From Ichthyosporea sp. XGB-2017a (taxonomy: Eukaryota > Opisthokonta > Ichthyosporea): DNA of 43,695 nucleotides. The stretch is taken from assembly GCA_002811675.1 (NCBI GenBank), contig PDIM01010360.1:16973-60667 (forward strand). Reading direction: 5' to 3'. The translations under genes were made by a program, and so were the position numbers. The notes under the pieces were generated by a model. The model had not been told where the DNA came from. It did no database searches and worked only from the letters and a program-made list of their open reading frames with translations. The number at the start of each line of letters is the position of its first letter. Within the stretch, counting starts at the first letter, position 1. Below are positions 27,595 through 38,800 of the stretch, one piece after another.

Positions 27595-28910
27595 ATGGAT
27601 CCTTGCTGGACACTGATTCATGAACGGCCCTATGAAGTGGATTTTATTATAAACTTTTTTATTACTGCGCTTAATTCCTCAAAGGAGGAGCTTATAAAGC
27701 CCTTTCCGCAACCGTTTGTGCGTGAAGTGGCAGGGCCAGGCGGCAGGGAGATCCGCCAAAAGCTGACGGAGAGATTGGGTGTGGCAGCAGAGGGCATTGC
27801 TTCTGTAGAGCAACTTTATCAGTCAGGAAAGAAAGGAAGCGGACCCGAGGGCATATTGTCAGAGGATTCTCTTGAGCTTCTTCAGTGGCTCCTGATCGCT
27901 CGCTGTCGCAATAGTGTGCCTCTGAGCGTTGGCTCTGTGAAGTTGGGGATCAAAGTAATTGCCAAGGGAGAAAAGGAAAAGGTATTTAAGGGTATCTGTT
28001 CAAGGGGGATTGTTTCTGGTAACTCAGCCACACCAGATTACATTGTTCAAGTGGTTAAGGAAGGTGTTGGTGCAGTAGAGCTGCAGACGGAATTCGAGGC
28101 ACACGAAGAAAAGTATGGCTCAATGCTGGCCTTCCATGGCACCAGTAGTAGCAGAATATGGTCAATCTTACACTATGGGCTGTGCAGTCACATGAGCGAA
28201 AGGGCCTTGTTTGGGGAAGGGGTGTATCTCTCAAGGGACATCACCACAGCCTATAGCTTCACAGATGTGTGCGAGGGATGGCGCCTCTCGAATCTCGCCC
28301 CTTGCACGCGCACTGTACTTGTTTGCTCTGTGGCTATGCACCCGAGCCTAGCCAGATTCAACACCGACGAGGTGGAGGGCAATCTGAGCACTGCAAGGCC
28401 CAGTGCGGGAAGTGTGCGAAAGAGGGTGTCTGGAATATCGTAAGTACTCTGCGCAACACTCTCATTTTTGTTTTAAGGAAGAATTGAGTTTATGTGTTAA
28501 GGTCTTGTTATGCTAACGTTCCTTACTTTATCAGCTTTGAAAGTAGCGAGTCCTTTGTACCCGATACATACATAATTGCTCGAAGTAACACAGTGGTCAG
28601 TGTGCGGTACATTCTTGTATACGGCGGTGCGAATCAACGCTCAGGGTCGACGTCCAGTCCCGGCAATGGTAATGGGACAGGAACTCCTCCTCGCAGTGGA
28701 GGTACTCGTTCGTCGTTGTGGAGAGGGAATGAAGCCCCAACAGCCGAGGAAGACACAGTCTCCAGAGCAGTGATGGCGGCTTTACGATACTTTTTGTGGG
28801 AATACAAACTCTTTCTCTTCATTGCGTTGTACCTGGCCATACTGTGCCTTGCGGGAATGCCCCACCGCGCCCCTTCTTCTTCCTCCTCCTTGTTCCACCC
28901 CTCTAACTGA
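27595..28910 (+). CDS. PARP16: PARP16-like tail-anchored mono-ADP-ribosyltransferase (two exons)
   Basis: ER-membrane mono-ADP-ribosyltransferase; in animals PARP16 modifies ER-stress kinases and ribosomal proteins. Exons 27595-28439 and 28535-28910 give 406 residues. The intron (28440-28534) has GTAAGT, branch TGCTAAC and TATCAG; split codon TC|C. The N-terminal helical domain (DFIINFFITALNSSKEELIKPFPQ) matches PARP16. The catalytic fold shows LAFHGTSSSRIWSILHYGL and LFGEGVYLSRDITTAYSF, and joins across the intron to DTYIIARSNTVVSVRYILVY. The triad is H181-Y211-Y307: Tyr replaces the polymerase Glu, as in PARP16, so mono-ADP-ribosylation is expected. A single hydrophobic helix (~364-390) near the C-terminus is the tail anchor. 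ATG 27595 is chosen because upstream in-frame codons run into the U2 gene. AATAAA at 28980. Confidence 0.9.
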
Positions 28911-29268
28911 GTACCATTCACCCTGTGGACCACACCAAAGAGAGTCAACCAAGAGGAGACTAGAGGGTTGCTGTTTGGGAATAAACAAAACATAATTTAT
29001 GCCCCCATTTTGGTTTGTTTTATTTTACTTTTTTTTTTTAGTGCAGTGGCAGTGTTGGTGTTGATTTTTAAATGTTGGTGTTGTTTCAGTTTTGTGTGTC
29101 AGTTGAATCCGTGTTTGGGGGAGTGTGACTGAGTGTTTTTTCTTTGTGGCCTGTGTCCTCTTGATTGTGTGATTGACACAGCTGGGATAGATAGAAGGAC
29201 AGGGAACATAGATAATGAAGTGAAGTGTTTGCGAAGCACCTCACTCTGACCGTGACCTAACAGAAACT
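28911..29268. other. Intergenic, PARP16 3' end and DIS3 promoter
   Basis: Poly(A) signal at 28980. A T-rich run ending TTTTTTTTTAG (about 29030-29041) resembles a splice acceptor and could belong to a DIS3 5'-UTR intron. No gene is seen. Confidence 0.5.
28980..28985 (+). terminator. poly(A) signal of the PARP16-like gene
   Basis: AATAAA 70 nt after the stop codon. Confidence 0.5.
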
Positions 29269-32200
29269 ATGATTGGGAAGGTAAACCGAACCTTCCACTT
29301 TGTGGGAAAGCGTAAGGATGCAGTGACGCTAGCCTGCAGGGAAAGGTACCTTAGGGAAGATATCCCTTGCCTGGCAGAGTCTTGCAGGGAGGATAATTGT
29401 ATAAGGAATGAAAGGGCTTTTAGAACTCACAACTCCAGCCTGGGAAAACTCCCTCGGGACGCCTCGCATTACATTATTCCCGATGCACAGACTCTTATTG
29501 ATTACTTGGAAATATTCGAACTGAGGGATTTGATTACTGGCGTGATCTTTCTCCAGTCTGTGCTGGAGTACATTCTCAAATTTGAATCAAAAAGGCTTCA
29601 CGAGAGAATCAGAAAGTTGATTAATGATAGTCGACGAGGCTGTGTGGTGTTCTACAATGAATTCCATTTCCAGACCTGCACCGATTACTCTTCCATACCG
29701 GTGAGTCATGAAACTGCGGCATACTGCGAGTACTTTATTCCAACTACAGCCGCGTGGTACAGTGAGCATTTGGGGGGAGAAGTGCCTATTGTGGTAATGA
29801 GTGACTCCACCATGGAGCATGCGCTACCTTGCCTCTATCGCGAAGGCCTCAGTATCCTCAAAGTCAGCATGCGCGAGTACATTCCGCAGTTTTGGCCTGG
29901 ACACATACGAATGCATAGCCTTTTTGAAGTACTAGAAGAGGCTAAAGAGGAGCGGGAAAGGGAAATAGCTTTGACACACAATGGTCACAAAAAAGCGGGA
30001 GCTTTTGAAGACCATCGCGATGACGCAGTTTTACTTGCTGGACTGAAGTCTGGAGTGTACGTGTGTGGGGTTTTGCATGTGGATCGTTTCTGTTCAAGAG
30101 AAAAGGCTCATGTGAAGATACGCGTTGTAGAGAGTGAAGGAGTGTCGACTAGGGACAGCAGTTCTTCGCCACTAGATGTAGATACTGGGCAAGCAGAAGA
30201 AGAGGAAATGAACATGCTTACCTCACAAGATATAGTTCTAGTCGAAGGGGCGATGAATAGGAACAGGGCAATTCATATGGATGCGGTGTATGTACAGGTG
30301 ATAGGAAAAGATAAAAATGGGGTCTCTTTGGGAAAAGTGGTTGGGATAAAAAGCAGAAATTGGAGAGATTGTGTTGCATGCGTTGAGGAAAGCCAGGAGC
30401 TCGATGCCTCTCAGTTGGGCTCAAATATCAAATTCAAGGTTTTATGTACGCCAGCAGATTTTCGCATACCTCGCATTCGCATATCTTGTCATGGGGATCA
30501 ATTTGATATGGCCAAAGGAAGTTCGAATTGCCTGAAAGGGACCCGTTTTGTTGTCCGTATTCATGGATGGCCAAAAGACTCACAATATCCGGAGGGGCAT
30601 GTATTGAAAGTGCTAGGACCTCTTAATCGGCTGGATACTGAAATGTCTGCTATTTTAATTGAAAACAGAATTGATTATGTCGACAGCTCAGGGTCTGGCG
30701 ATGTTTATAAAACATCGAAAGTTACTGAACAGTTGAGGTCATTTGAAAATGACGGATTTTCAATGCCAATGGATAAGGATGAAATTGCGAGAAGAAGAGA
30801 TTTACGTAATGAAATGGTTCTTAGTATCGATCCAATGGGAAGTAAGGATGTAGATGATGCCTTGTCAGCCAAGCTTTTGGAGTTTGACAAAGGCGGTAAC
30901 TCGATTATTGAGCTTGGAGTTCACATAGCGGATGTTTCTCATTTTGTGAAAGAAAATAGTTTCATAGACCTGGAGGCAAGAAATCGTGGTACCACAGTTT
31001 ACCTTCCAGATCGCCGCTTCGATATGGTTCCAAAACTTTTAAGTGAAAATCTTTGCTCTCTTGTGGAAATGCACGACCGGTATTGTTTTTCTGTCATCTG
31101 GAGAATTAGAATGTTGAAAAATTCAGAAGACTACGAAGTGCTGAAAGTAGATTTTGTAAAGGGAATTATATGTTCTTCATTCCAGCTTAATTATGAAGCT
31201 GCCCAGGAGTTTTTGAATGAGTTTGAAAATGTGAGCGTATTTGATTTTAACGGCAAGCATATGACTAAGGCCAAAGAAATTCTTGCTGCGAGTAGCTCAA
31301 ATTCAACGGAGTTTACCAAATTACCAGCGGCTGTAGAATCTGTTAAACTACTGAAACAACTATCTGACAGGATTGCATCGAAGCGACGACGTGAAGGTGC
31401 GATTGAGTTGGCATCGCAAGAGGTGCGATTCGAGACCGTTACGGAAGGCCCAAGTACCATTGTTAAAGACCTTAATATAAAAGGAGAATTGCCGATTCAC
31501 GCAGTTATCGCCGAGTGTATGATCTTTGCGAATCACTATGTAGCAAAGCAAATATACTCCTTTGATAGTAGTAGAGCACTTTTGCGAAGCCACCCAGTAC
31601 CTAAATTTGAATTTATGAAACGCTTGGAGACATTTGTAAAACTTCGAGGAGATCTAACTATAGATTCGACTTCTCCAAAGACCTTCGCAGAAAGTCTGCA
31701 GCAAGTGAAGCAGGTTTATCGAGCCCTCAAGAGCAGAGGCGAGCAAAATTTGGAATCGCTGGATTACATCAGCTCTTTGTTAGGACTTGCCACCCAAGCA
31801 ATGAACGAGGCAATATACTTTTGCACTGGTTTTGCAGAACATGTCTTATCAAGCGATGGTGGTATCTTTTTTCATTACGGCCTGGGATTGGACTTTTACA
31901 CTCACTTTACCTCTCCTATCCGTCGTTATTGTGATATTGTTGTGCATCGCCAGCTGTTTGATAGCATTACTTTGAACAATACTGAGGTATGCTGCAGCAT
32001 GTCTGGAAAAGAGGTCTCAGAACTTACACTCAACTTGAACGGACGCCATCGTGCATCAAAAGAAGCTCAGATGAAGAGTAGTGAATTGTTTCTTACCCTT
32101 TATTTTGAGCGAATACATCAAATGGCTGAGGGCTCAGGGTCAACGCAATTATGGAATGACTGCATCTTTCGAGGATCGGTTACGGGTGTTTTTGAAAGAT

Positions 32201-32745
32201 ATATTGTTATCCACGTGCATTCATTGGGCCAGAAGCTAAAAATGTTCTTCATTTCTGATGACACGGTTTTTCTTCCGGGAAGGTTAATTCCATCTACTGA
32301 GAGGGGGGGTGCCCCTGACGGTGTTACTGAATCAGTGGCTGGGTTCCTAAAGAGGCGAAGCCCAAGATTTACTCCGTCATGCAGGTCAGTGTTGACTTCA
32401 GATGGCAGTAAAGTGATGTTTGATTTTCAAAACACAGAGTATAATTTTGCTATTCGCATGTTCGATCACATCGAAGTTTTTGTGGATATCAAATACTCGA
32501 ATGTCCATGGAAATTCGGTCTATCTTCGACTGTATGATACAAAAGTTTGTCAGACAAAAGACATTGGAAAAATTACTCCTAGAAACATAGCTACTCAAGT
32601 GCAGCCCCCTGTTTTTGTGCAGAACGAATTCGAGAGCGGATCTTGTGGTGTGGTCGACAGCTTGAATCTGGCTGGTCTTCAGATCAGCGACGACCCTCCC
32701 TCTATGTATAGATGCTTGCAAGACTTCTCAGGCTCGACGCGGTAA
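29269..32745 (+). CDS. DIS3: DIS3/Rrp44 exosome 3'-5' exoribonuclease
   Basis: Catalytic subunit of the RNA exosome, degrading and processing RNA 3'-5'. Single-exon, 1158 residues (Rrp44 ~1000). Order: CR3-type cysteine motif near the N-terminus (YLREDIPCLAESCREDNC), PIN domain (~75-215: YIIPDAQTLIDYL, FLQSVLE, VVFYNEFHFQT, AAWYSEHLGG, VVMSDSTME), cold-shock folds (~250-470), RNB domain (~510-880) with intact metal-binding Asp residues in SIDPMGSKDVDDALS, HIADVSHFV, GTTVYLPDRRFDMVP, and HFTSPIRRYCDIVVHRQL, then an S1 fold (~960-1110). Exonuclease activity should be normal. Two PIN acidic positions look substituted by comparison with yeast Rrp44, so endonuclease activity is doubtful. The stop overlaps AATAAA (32744-32749), and the gene converges with the HECT ligase only 116 bp away. 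Confidence 0.93.
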   Translation: MIGKVNRTFHFVGKRKDAVTLACRERYLREDIPCLAESCREDNCIRNERAFRTHNSSLGKLPRDASHYIIPDAQTLIDYLEIFELRDLITGVIFLQSVLEYILKFESKRLHERIRKLINDSRRGCVVFYNEFHFQTCTDYSSIPVSHETAAYCEYFIPTTAAWYSEHLGGEVPIVVMSDSTMEHALPCLYREGLSILKVSMREYIPQFWPGHIRMHSLFEVLEEAKEEREREIALTHNGHKKAGAFEDHRDDAVLLAGLKSGVYVCGVLHVDRFCSREKAHVKIRVVESEGVSTRDSSSSPLDVDTGQAEEEEMNMLTSQDIVLVEGAMNRNRAIHMDAVYVQVIGKDKNGVSLGKVVGIKSRNWRDCVACVEESQELDASQLGSNIKFKVLCTPADFRIPRIRISCHGDQFDMAKGSSNCLKGTRFVVRIHGWPKDSQYPEGHVLKVLGPLNRLDTEMSAILIENRIDYVDSSGSGDVYKTSKVTEQLRSFENDGFSMPMDKDEIARRRDLRNEMVLSIDPMGSKDVDDALSAKLLEFDKGGNSIIELGVHIADVSHFVKENSFIDLEARNRGTTVYLPDRRFDMVPKLLSENLCSLVEMHDRYCFSVIWRIRMLKNSEDYEVLKVDFVKGIICSSFQLNYEAAQEFLNEFENVSVFDFNGKHMTKAKEILAASSSNSTEFTKLPAAVESVKLLKQLSDRIASKRRREGAIELASQEVRFETVTEGPSTIVKDLNIKGELPIHAVIAECMIFANHYVAKQIYSFDSSRALLRSHPVPKFEFMKRLETFVKLRGDLTIDSTSPKTFAESLQQVKQVYRALKSRGEQNLESLDYISSLLGLATQAMNEAIYFCTGFAEHVLSSDGGIFFHYGLGLDFYTHFTSPIRRYCDIVVHRQLFDSITLNNTEVCCSMSGKEVSELTLNLNGRHRASKEAQMKSSELFLTLYFERIHQMAEGSGSTQLWNDCIFRGSVTGVFERYIVIHVHSLGQKLKMFFISDDTVFLPGRLIPSTERGGAPDGVTESVAGFLKRRSPRFTPSCRSVLTSDGSKVMFDFQNTEYNFAIRMFDHIEVFVDIKYSNVHGNSVYLRLYDTKVCQTKDIGKITPRNIATQVQPPVFVQNEFESGSCGVVDSLNLAGLQISDDPPSMYRCLQDFSGSTR

Positions 32746-32749
32746 TAAA
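32744..32749 (+). terminator. poly(A) signal overlapping the DIS3 stop codon
   Basis: AATAAA begins inside the TAA stop (32743-32745), implying a very short 3' UTR. Confidence 0.45.
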
Positions 32750-32797
32750 AAAGATGTGCTCCCCCTCAATCACTTTTCATTTCTCATTCATCATAGG

Positions 32798-32803
32798 TTT
32801 ATT
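32798..32803 (-). terminator. poly(A) signal of the HECT ligase gene
   Basis: AATAAA on the minus strand about 60 nt beyond the stop. Confidence 0.5.
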
Positions 32804-32861
32804 CAAATACAATATTTACATTTTAACTCCCGATGTCATTCATGTGGCCTTTATCTCAAGG

Positions 32862-35800
32862 CTAGCCAAATCCGAATCCCTCAGAACAGTTATCCACCGC
32901 ATTAAACAAGCGCTCGTGAAGAATTTCATACGATTCATATGCAGGCAGATCCAATTGATTGAAGCAAGTATGGGCTTGAGGAAGCCTGTCTGTGCTACCA
33001 TAGTCTTTATGAATGCTGAATTTCTGGATGCCATTAACACCTTCAAGTGCCTTGAACCCTTCCAAGGGAACTTTTGATGTTCCAGTAATAAACTGCAGAA
33101 GCTTTGCTCGTTCCTCTCTCGTGGCTGATCTAACAGCTCGCCAAAACCATTGTACCTGAACAGAACTTTCTGTGTACCCATAGTTATGGTAATCTGTATT
33201 GGCCTTCCAGTCCTCGGCATCAATGTCCGGTAATCCTGAAATTAACAACTCAAGTTCTTTTTCATCAAAAATTGAGATCGCTTTGGCGGAAATAAGGTCA
33301 TGAAAGCCTTCCAGAAAACTTTCAATCTGCTGGTGAATTGATGATGTCATCTTCATGGTGCTCACGAGTTGGACATATTCTTTCTTGTTTTCGTCAGTAA
33401 CAGGAATTTCCCTTCCATTAGGTTTTAAATCAACTTCCTTTTGAACTCCAAACTCTTCTACCGTACAACTGAAAGTCAAATCCAGCACTCCCTCAATGCT
33501 ATTGTCCAGTATCCATTGCAAACTTTTAAAATATTCCGGCTCTATAACCTCCATATCAAGGTAAGTAACCTTTACTCCTAGTATGTGCTTGTAAAACGCT
33601 CTTGTGAAGTAGCACTCTAGAAGTTTGCCTTCGTATATCGCTTTTGCGATAATCCGCCCGATGAACTTAAAGTAGCTTAAGTGTGCGGGATTAATATATG
33701 ACTTGCTGTCAGGCTGGTACGTTATCTTGTCGATGGCAGATGTTTTAAAGAGGGCATAATTGGGATTGAAAATTTCCCGCGCAAGAATCATAAACCATTC
33801 TCTCGTTACCCCACCAGCATCGATACCTTCTTCCCCAGAAAAGCGAATCGTTAGCTTACCCTTCAATTCGTCCCTGTTTCTATGAATAAGTTGATGATAC
33901 GAATCTTCAAAAACATGATCGCGCCTCACATTTAATCGCAGCGACCCATAATGCTTCTTTCGAGAATCTTTACGTATTTGATGATTAAAAAAAGCACGCT
34001 TGTTATCAAAATCGAGGATTCGAGGGGTAAAGACTAGAAGCGACAGAGGGCCATCCAGCAAAGCATTGATATTGCGCCTAATAATACTATTAATAACATC
34101 ACGGTGTGTTTCACCAAAATTCAGAAACCGGCGCACTTGGGAAATCTGTCCTTCCGACATGCCTTCATCCGAGTGACTCATAGAATCTCCAATTGGATCT
34201 CTACCATTGCCGTCCCTTTTCATCACCTCATTCAAATCTTTCTCCTCGATATGACTGTGGGCGACAAAGAATGCTTCTATGACAGGGAGCAAATTGCTTA
34301 CAACATCAAGATCCACCCGGGAAGAAAGGCTTTTCAAACAGTTATTAAAAGCAACCCACACAGGACTCAAGTTTACGATGTTATGAATTTCTGAAACTGG
34401 TGGAATTGTCACGCCTCCATTTACTTCCTCGCTACTATCTTTTAACAATATGGCCACCAATGACTTTAAAAGCTTTAACAAAATGTGTTGTGAGGATGAT
34501 GACGACGAAAATTCAGACACAAAGTTCAAATCGAAAGATTCGGAACTCATTTCAACAGGGGTATTTTCTAAATTACACAACAGCCTATCTAAGGTCGCTT
34601 TTACTTGATCCGTCACCCCATTACACACTGCTACCAATCTACGAAATATTGCAATGTGATTCTCAGCAACTGAAGCCAACTTTTTCAAAACTTCCAATAA
34701 AAGTTCACTCGAGGCATTAGAGCAAGTATTAGACGCCATTGTTTCCACCAGTGTATTGAGTTGTAATTCAGAAAGTTCGGGGCACTGCACAGAAGGCTCT
34801 TCGTTCTTTTCGCCTTTTTCCTTGCCCGAAGAGCTCAAGGGCGATTTATCAACGCCCCGATCTTCAGTACCATGTACGATACCCCCAGTTACACCTGCTG
34901 GAGTACTAACCGATCCATTTGCGACGCCCTGTTCATCACTAGTGACGGAGTTTCCTTTAGTTGAAGTTGGTATTGCCTTAGCATCCCATTCTTTCAAAGG
35001 CCTCGAAATTGTGTTGATAAGCAGGATCAAGGACTCTAACAGCGTTCTATTCTTTGTAATCAAGTTACATTTTGAGATTTCAACCAACATAACCAGAATG
35101 CTACTCTCTGGGCCCAGGCTAGCCTTTTGTTTTCCCTTACTTGTTGGTGAACACGACTCGCCAAACAATCTTTCCCAAACATCATGGGCTTTACAACAAT
35201 CATACTGTGAAAAACAATAGACCGGAGCTTGCGGTAAAGACCCAACCAAGTAAACAAGAAGTTCCAAAGCCCGGCGTCCTGCCGAAATATTCAATGCACT
35301 CGTTTCAATATTGCCAGCTGTTTTATACTTCAAACAACCATCTGAAACTTCAACATTAACTTCACAAGCACCTGCAACTACACCAAGAAGGTTTTGCAGA
35401 ATGATCTCTCTTGTTTTGGTATTAGAACAAAGATTGAGAAGTACGCGATGGTAATATCGTTTTTGTAGAGGCTTGTTCACAAACAATATTCGCATCAGAC
35501 AGGTGAGTGATTGATCACTCAAAATAACAGGGCCATCCTTGTTTGCTTTCTGCTTACCCGAAGAAGACTTTGACGGGTGCCGTCTTCTACGAGGGACGGG
35601 GAACAGTGGGTCATGTGTTCTCTCTTGATACATATGCTGTCGCATCGCTCTTTCGCGGAGACTTTGTGCCTCCGCATTAATGGAAGGCGGAAGAGTTGAA
35701 AGAAAATTCTCATCTTGGTCTAACAAAATTTCCCTTCTCAGTTCAGGAGTAAGAGACGCCAGAAAAGATGCATTATCCATCTCTTCCGCAGCCGCATTAG

Positions 35801-38800
35801 TGCTGGCATTAGACCTCTCTGTGGCCTCCTGTTGGCTAATTATTTCTTGCTGTATTTCCGGGGGCAGAGCCGCCAAAAATTCGGGGTTGACGGCCAAAGG
35901 AGCTGCACCACCACCCGCCTGGTCGCTCGCCGAGCTCGGTCTATTGGCAAATTGCTCCGCTATCACTTCCCTTCGTAAATCCTCTGGCAAAGCTTGCAAA
36001 AATGCGGGATCGATTCCATCCATTACATACGAGCCAGGAGTATTTGCGGAAACAGACATATTTGGCTCGTCGGTGCTTGGGTTACTTTGTCCTTGTTCTA
36101 AACTAGCTTCCGTCGGCACTACAATTTCCTCTTCTACCGCCATTCCCCTTTCAGTAGAATTTTCTTCACGCGAACTTTCAGTCACTTCATTTTCAGTCAC
36201 ATTTTCTGTGACGATATCGTCTGAGGTGCTTCCTCTTTCATCCGAAGAAACTTCAACGGATTCATGCGAGTTATCATTTCTATCCAATTCAACAATCTCA
36301 TTGTCTTTGTCTGATCCCCCACCATCACACAACTTTTTTTCCTTTTGCTGCTCGGCAAGCTCTTCTTCTTTAGCCAACTTTTGTGCTTCCCTATCCTGCT
36401 TTTCTTTCTTTTGACGCTCGGCCTCTTCTTTCAATTTTGCCTCCTCTTCAGCCGCTTTTTCAACTAAGGTATTAAGACCAGCCTCCATTACCCCCAAATC
36501 TGAAATCCTAATTTCGCAATTGGACAGCATAAACTTGCATTCTTCAGCCCAACGCCTCATTGTATTTACCTTCACTGAGTTATATACACCACCACTAATA
36601 CTGCGATAAGATACAACATTGGGACCACTCACATTCGGATCAGCTGAATAAAGCAAAGGATTTCTATCCATGTAATCTTCGACACCCTCCGAACCTTCAC
36701 CCAAATTAGGATTATGTGCATTTGCATATTGGGCGGCTGCAGATGTACGGTTCGCACTCGCGTCCGTATTACTCGGCGACATCTCAGGAACAGACCACAG
36801 GGTGTTACTACCTGAGCTTTGGTCTCTACTTCGGTGCTGAGACGCAGGTTCGTCCATTCGCGCATTTGACAATAAAGGATGTGGTGCTCCAACGTGTACA
36901 CGTGATGCCAAAGTCATTCGCATGTCATTCATTTGATCATAGAACCGCATAGAATGATGACCGCGACTTGGAAGCCTAATCTCAAGAACACGGGACCCAG
37001 TTTCGTCCTCAATAGGAACCGTGCGACTTTCAAGCATTTCACGAAGTTGTAACTGTTGTTCTTGAAGCTGTAATTGTTGCAAATTGCCATCCCTCACTTC
37101 AACAATAGCATCATCTTCGAGCTCATCCTCGGGACCAGCGAATCTATTTAAATTTCGAAATATATTGCTGTTTTCAATCAACTCATCTTCATCATCGTCT
37201 TCGTCGTCTTCATCATCATCGTCTTCGTCGTCATCATCATCTTCATCACCGTCTTCTTCATCATCATCATCATCATCCATATCCTCATCCATGTCTTCAA
37301 CGTCTTCGCTACCCTCATCTTCATCCATATGATCATCGTCACCGTCAACAAACTGATGCTCCTCGTCTTCTACGTCTTGCATTTCTTCACTGACGTCTCT
37401 TAAGATAGCACTAATGGTTTCATCATTTAACTCGCCTTCACCTTCAAGCATGTGATCATCTTCGACACTGTCATTGCTGTCGTCATCAGATGATTCGGAA
37501 ACCCCTTCCGTGGTTTCCACTATCTCAACAACGTTTCGAGAAACTCCTTCAGCACCTGTTTGAAGAGCATTCATCACCGTGTTGCGCTCTCCTTCTGTGA
37601 GTGGTTCACTCGTAACAATTTCCACGGTTTCATCTGCTTCACTATCACTGAGATCCATTGCCTCAAATTGCTGCTCCTCATCTTCGTATTCCTCTTCTTG
37701 ATTGTCTTCACCGACGCTTTCACCAGTTTGATCTAAAGCAGCGGGCGTTTCTCGATCTTTTTTGCCGTCTTTTTTTTTGCCTGAACCTTCACCTTTAGAG
37801 TTGATCGACAAAATAAGCATTTCCATAGGCTTCAGAATGCAGTTTACATATTCTGGGGATTTCGGGTTATCCGGGGCGCAAAGGTCAAGCAAATCTGCAA
37901 ATAATTGCACATAATTCATATCCACCATCATTCGACCGATTTCAGCAGTATACTTGTCCATATTACCCTTGGAAGGAAGAGGTTCTTCATTTCTGAAAAT
38001 CCCACCTCGGTCTTTTGTGTATAGCATATGGGATATAAGTACGCAGATGGCTTCCACTTTAGCATATCTTTCGGAAACATCTTGGAGGTCTTTACACTCT
38101 AGTAGCATTTCCTGCAACTTACTAAAGAACTTCAGTTTAGTATCAGTGGCGTTCACGTACTTAATACATTGCAAAAGAGTTTTCGTGTGCAAGCACAAAA
38201 CTCCACGAAGATTCTTACTAGGCTTAGAATTGCTACTACCAGATTGCGCACCCATCTTTGCTAGTATGTCGTAAATGGCAAACTCCACAAAATTCCATTT
38301 CGAACCATCAACGCCAATTGCTTCATGTTCAACTACATAGTGAAACGATTCAGGATAACAAAATAGAAACTCAGTTATAAAGAAGAGTAAAGTTGACACT
38401 GTCAAGAGCCTATTTCCGTCTTTTGATATTTCGCCAACGAGACCTTCCTTGGAATGGACCGTGCATAGTTTGTCCAAGATAATTTTCAAAAAATCAGTGT
38501 TCTTCTTCGAAATGCCAACTCCAGGTCTCTTTTTCCGTTCACCATCCTTGAGTACATAATAATGAGTGGAAGCATTGCGATCAATAGCAGTGCTCCCTTT
38601 TAGTTTTCCCACTTCTACCAAAGCCTTTTGAAATATTTCGGGCTCCCGGGTAATCGCGAAAGGGATCTTTTTAACAAAGCTGCTAAATTCCACAAATTTA
38701 CGATTATTAATTGCCTGGTTCACAAAGTCCGAAATTACTTCTTTCATTTGACCGCACAGTGCCTCTTCATCATCCACGATATGTCGAAAAATGCAACAAA

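Noticed and set aside
29040-29060. U4-like string GCAGTGGCAGT
   Set aside because: The 11-nt match does not continue into the conserved U4 5' stem-loop.
35680-36414. Long plus-strand ORF opposite the HECT ligase (244 codons)
   Set aside because: Antisense of Glu/Asp/Lys-rich coding sequence yields Ser/Leu-rich open frames; the minus-strand reading has clear UBM repeats.
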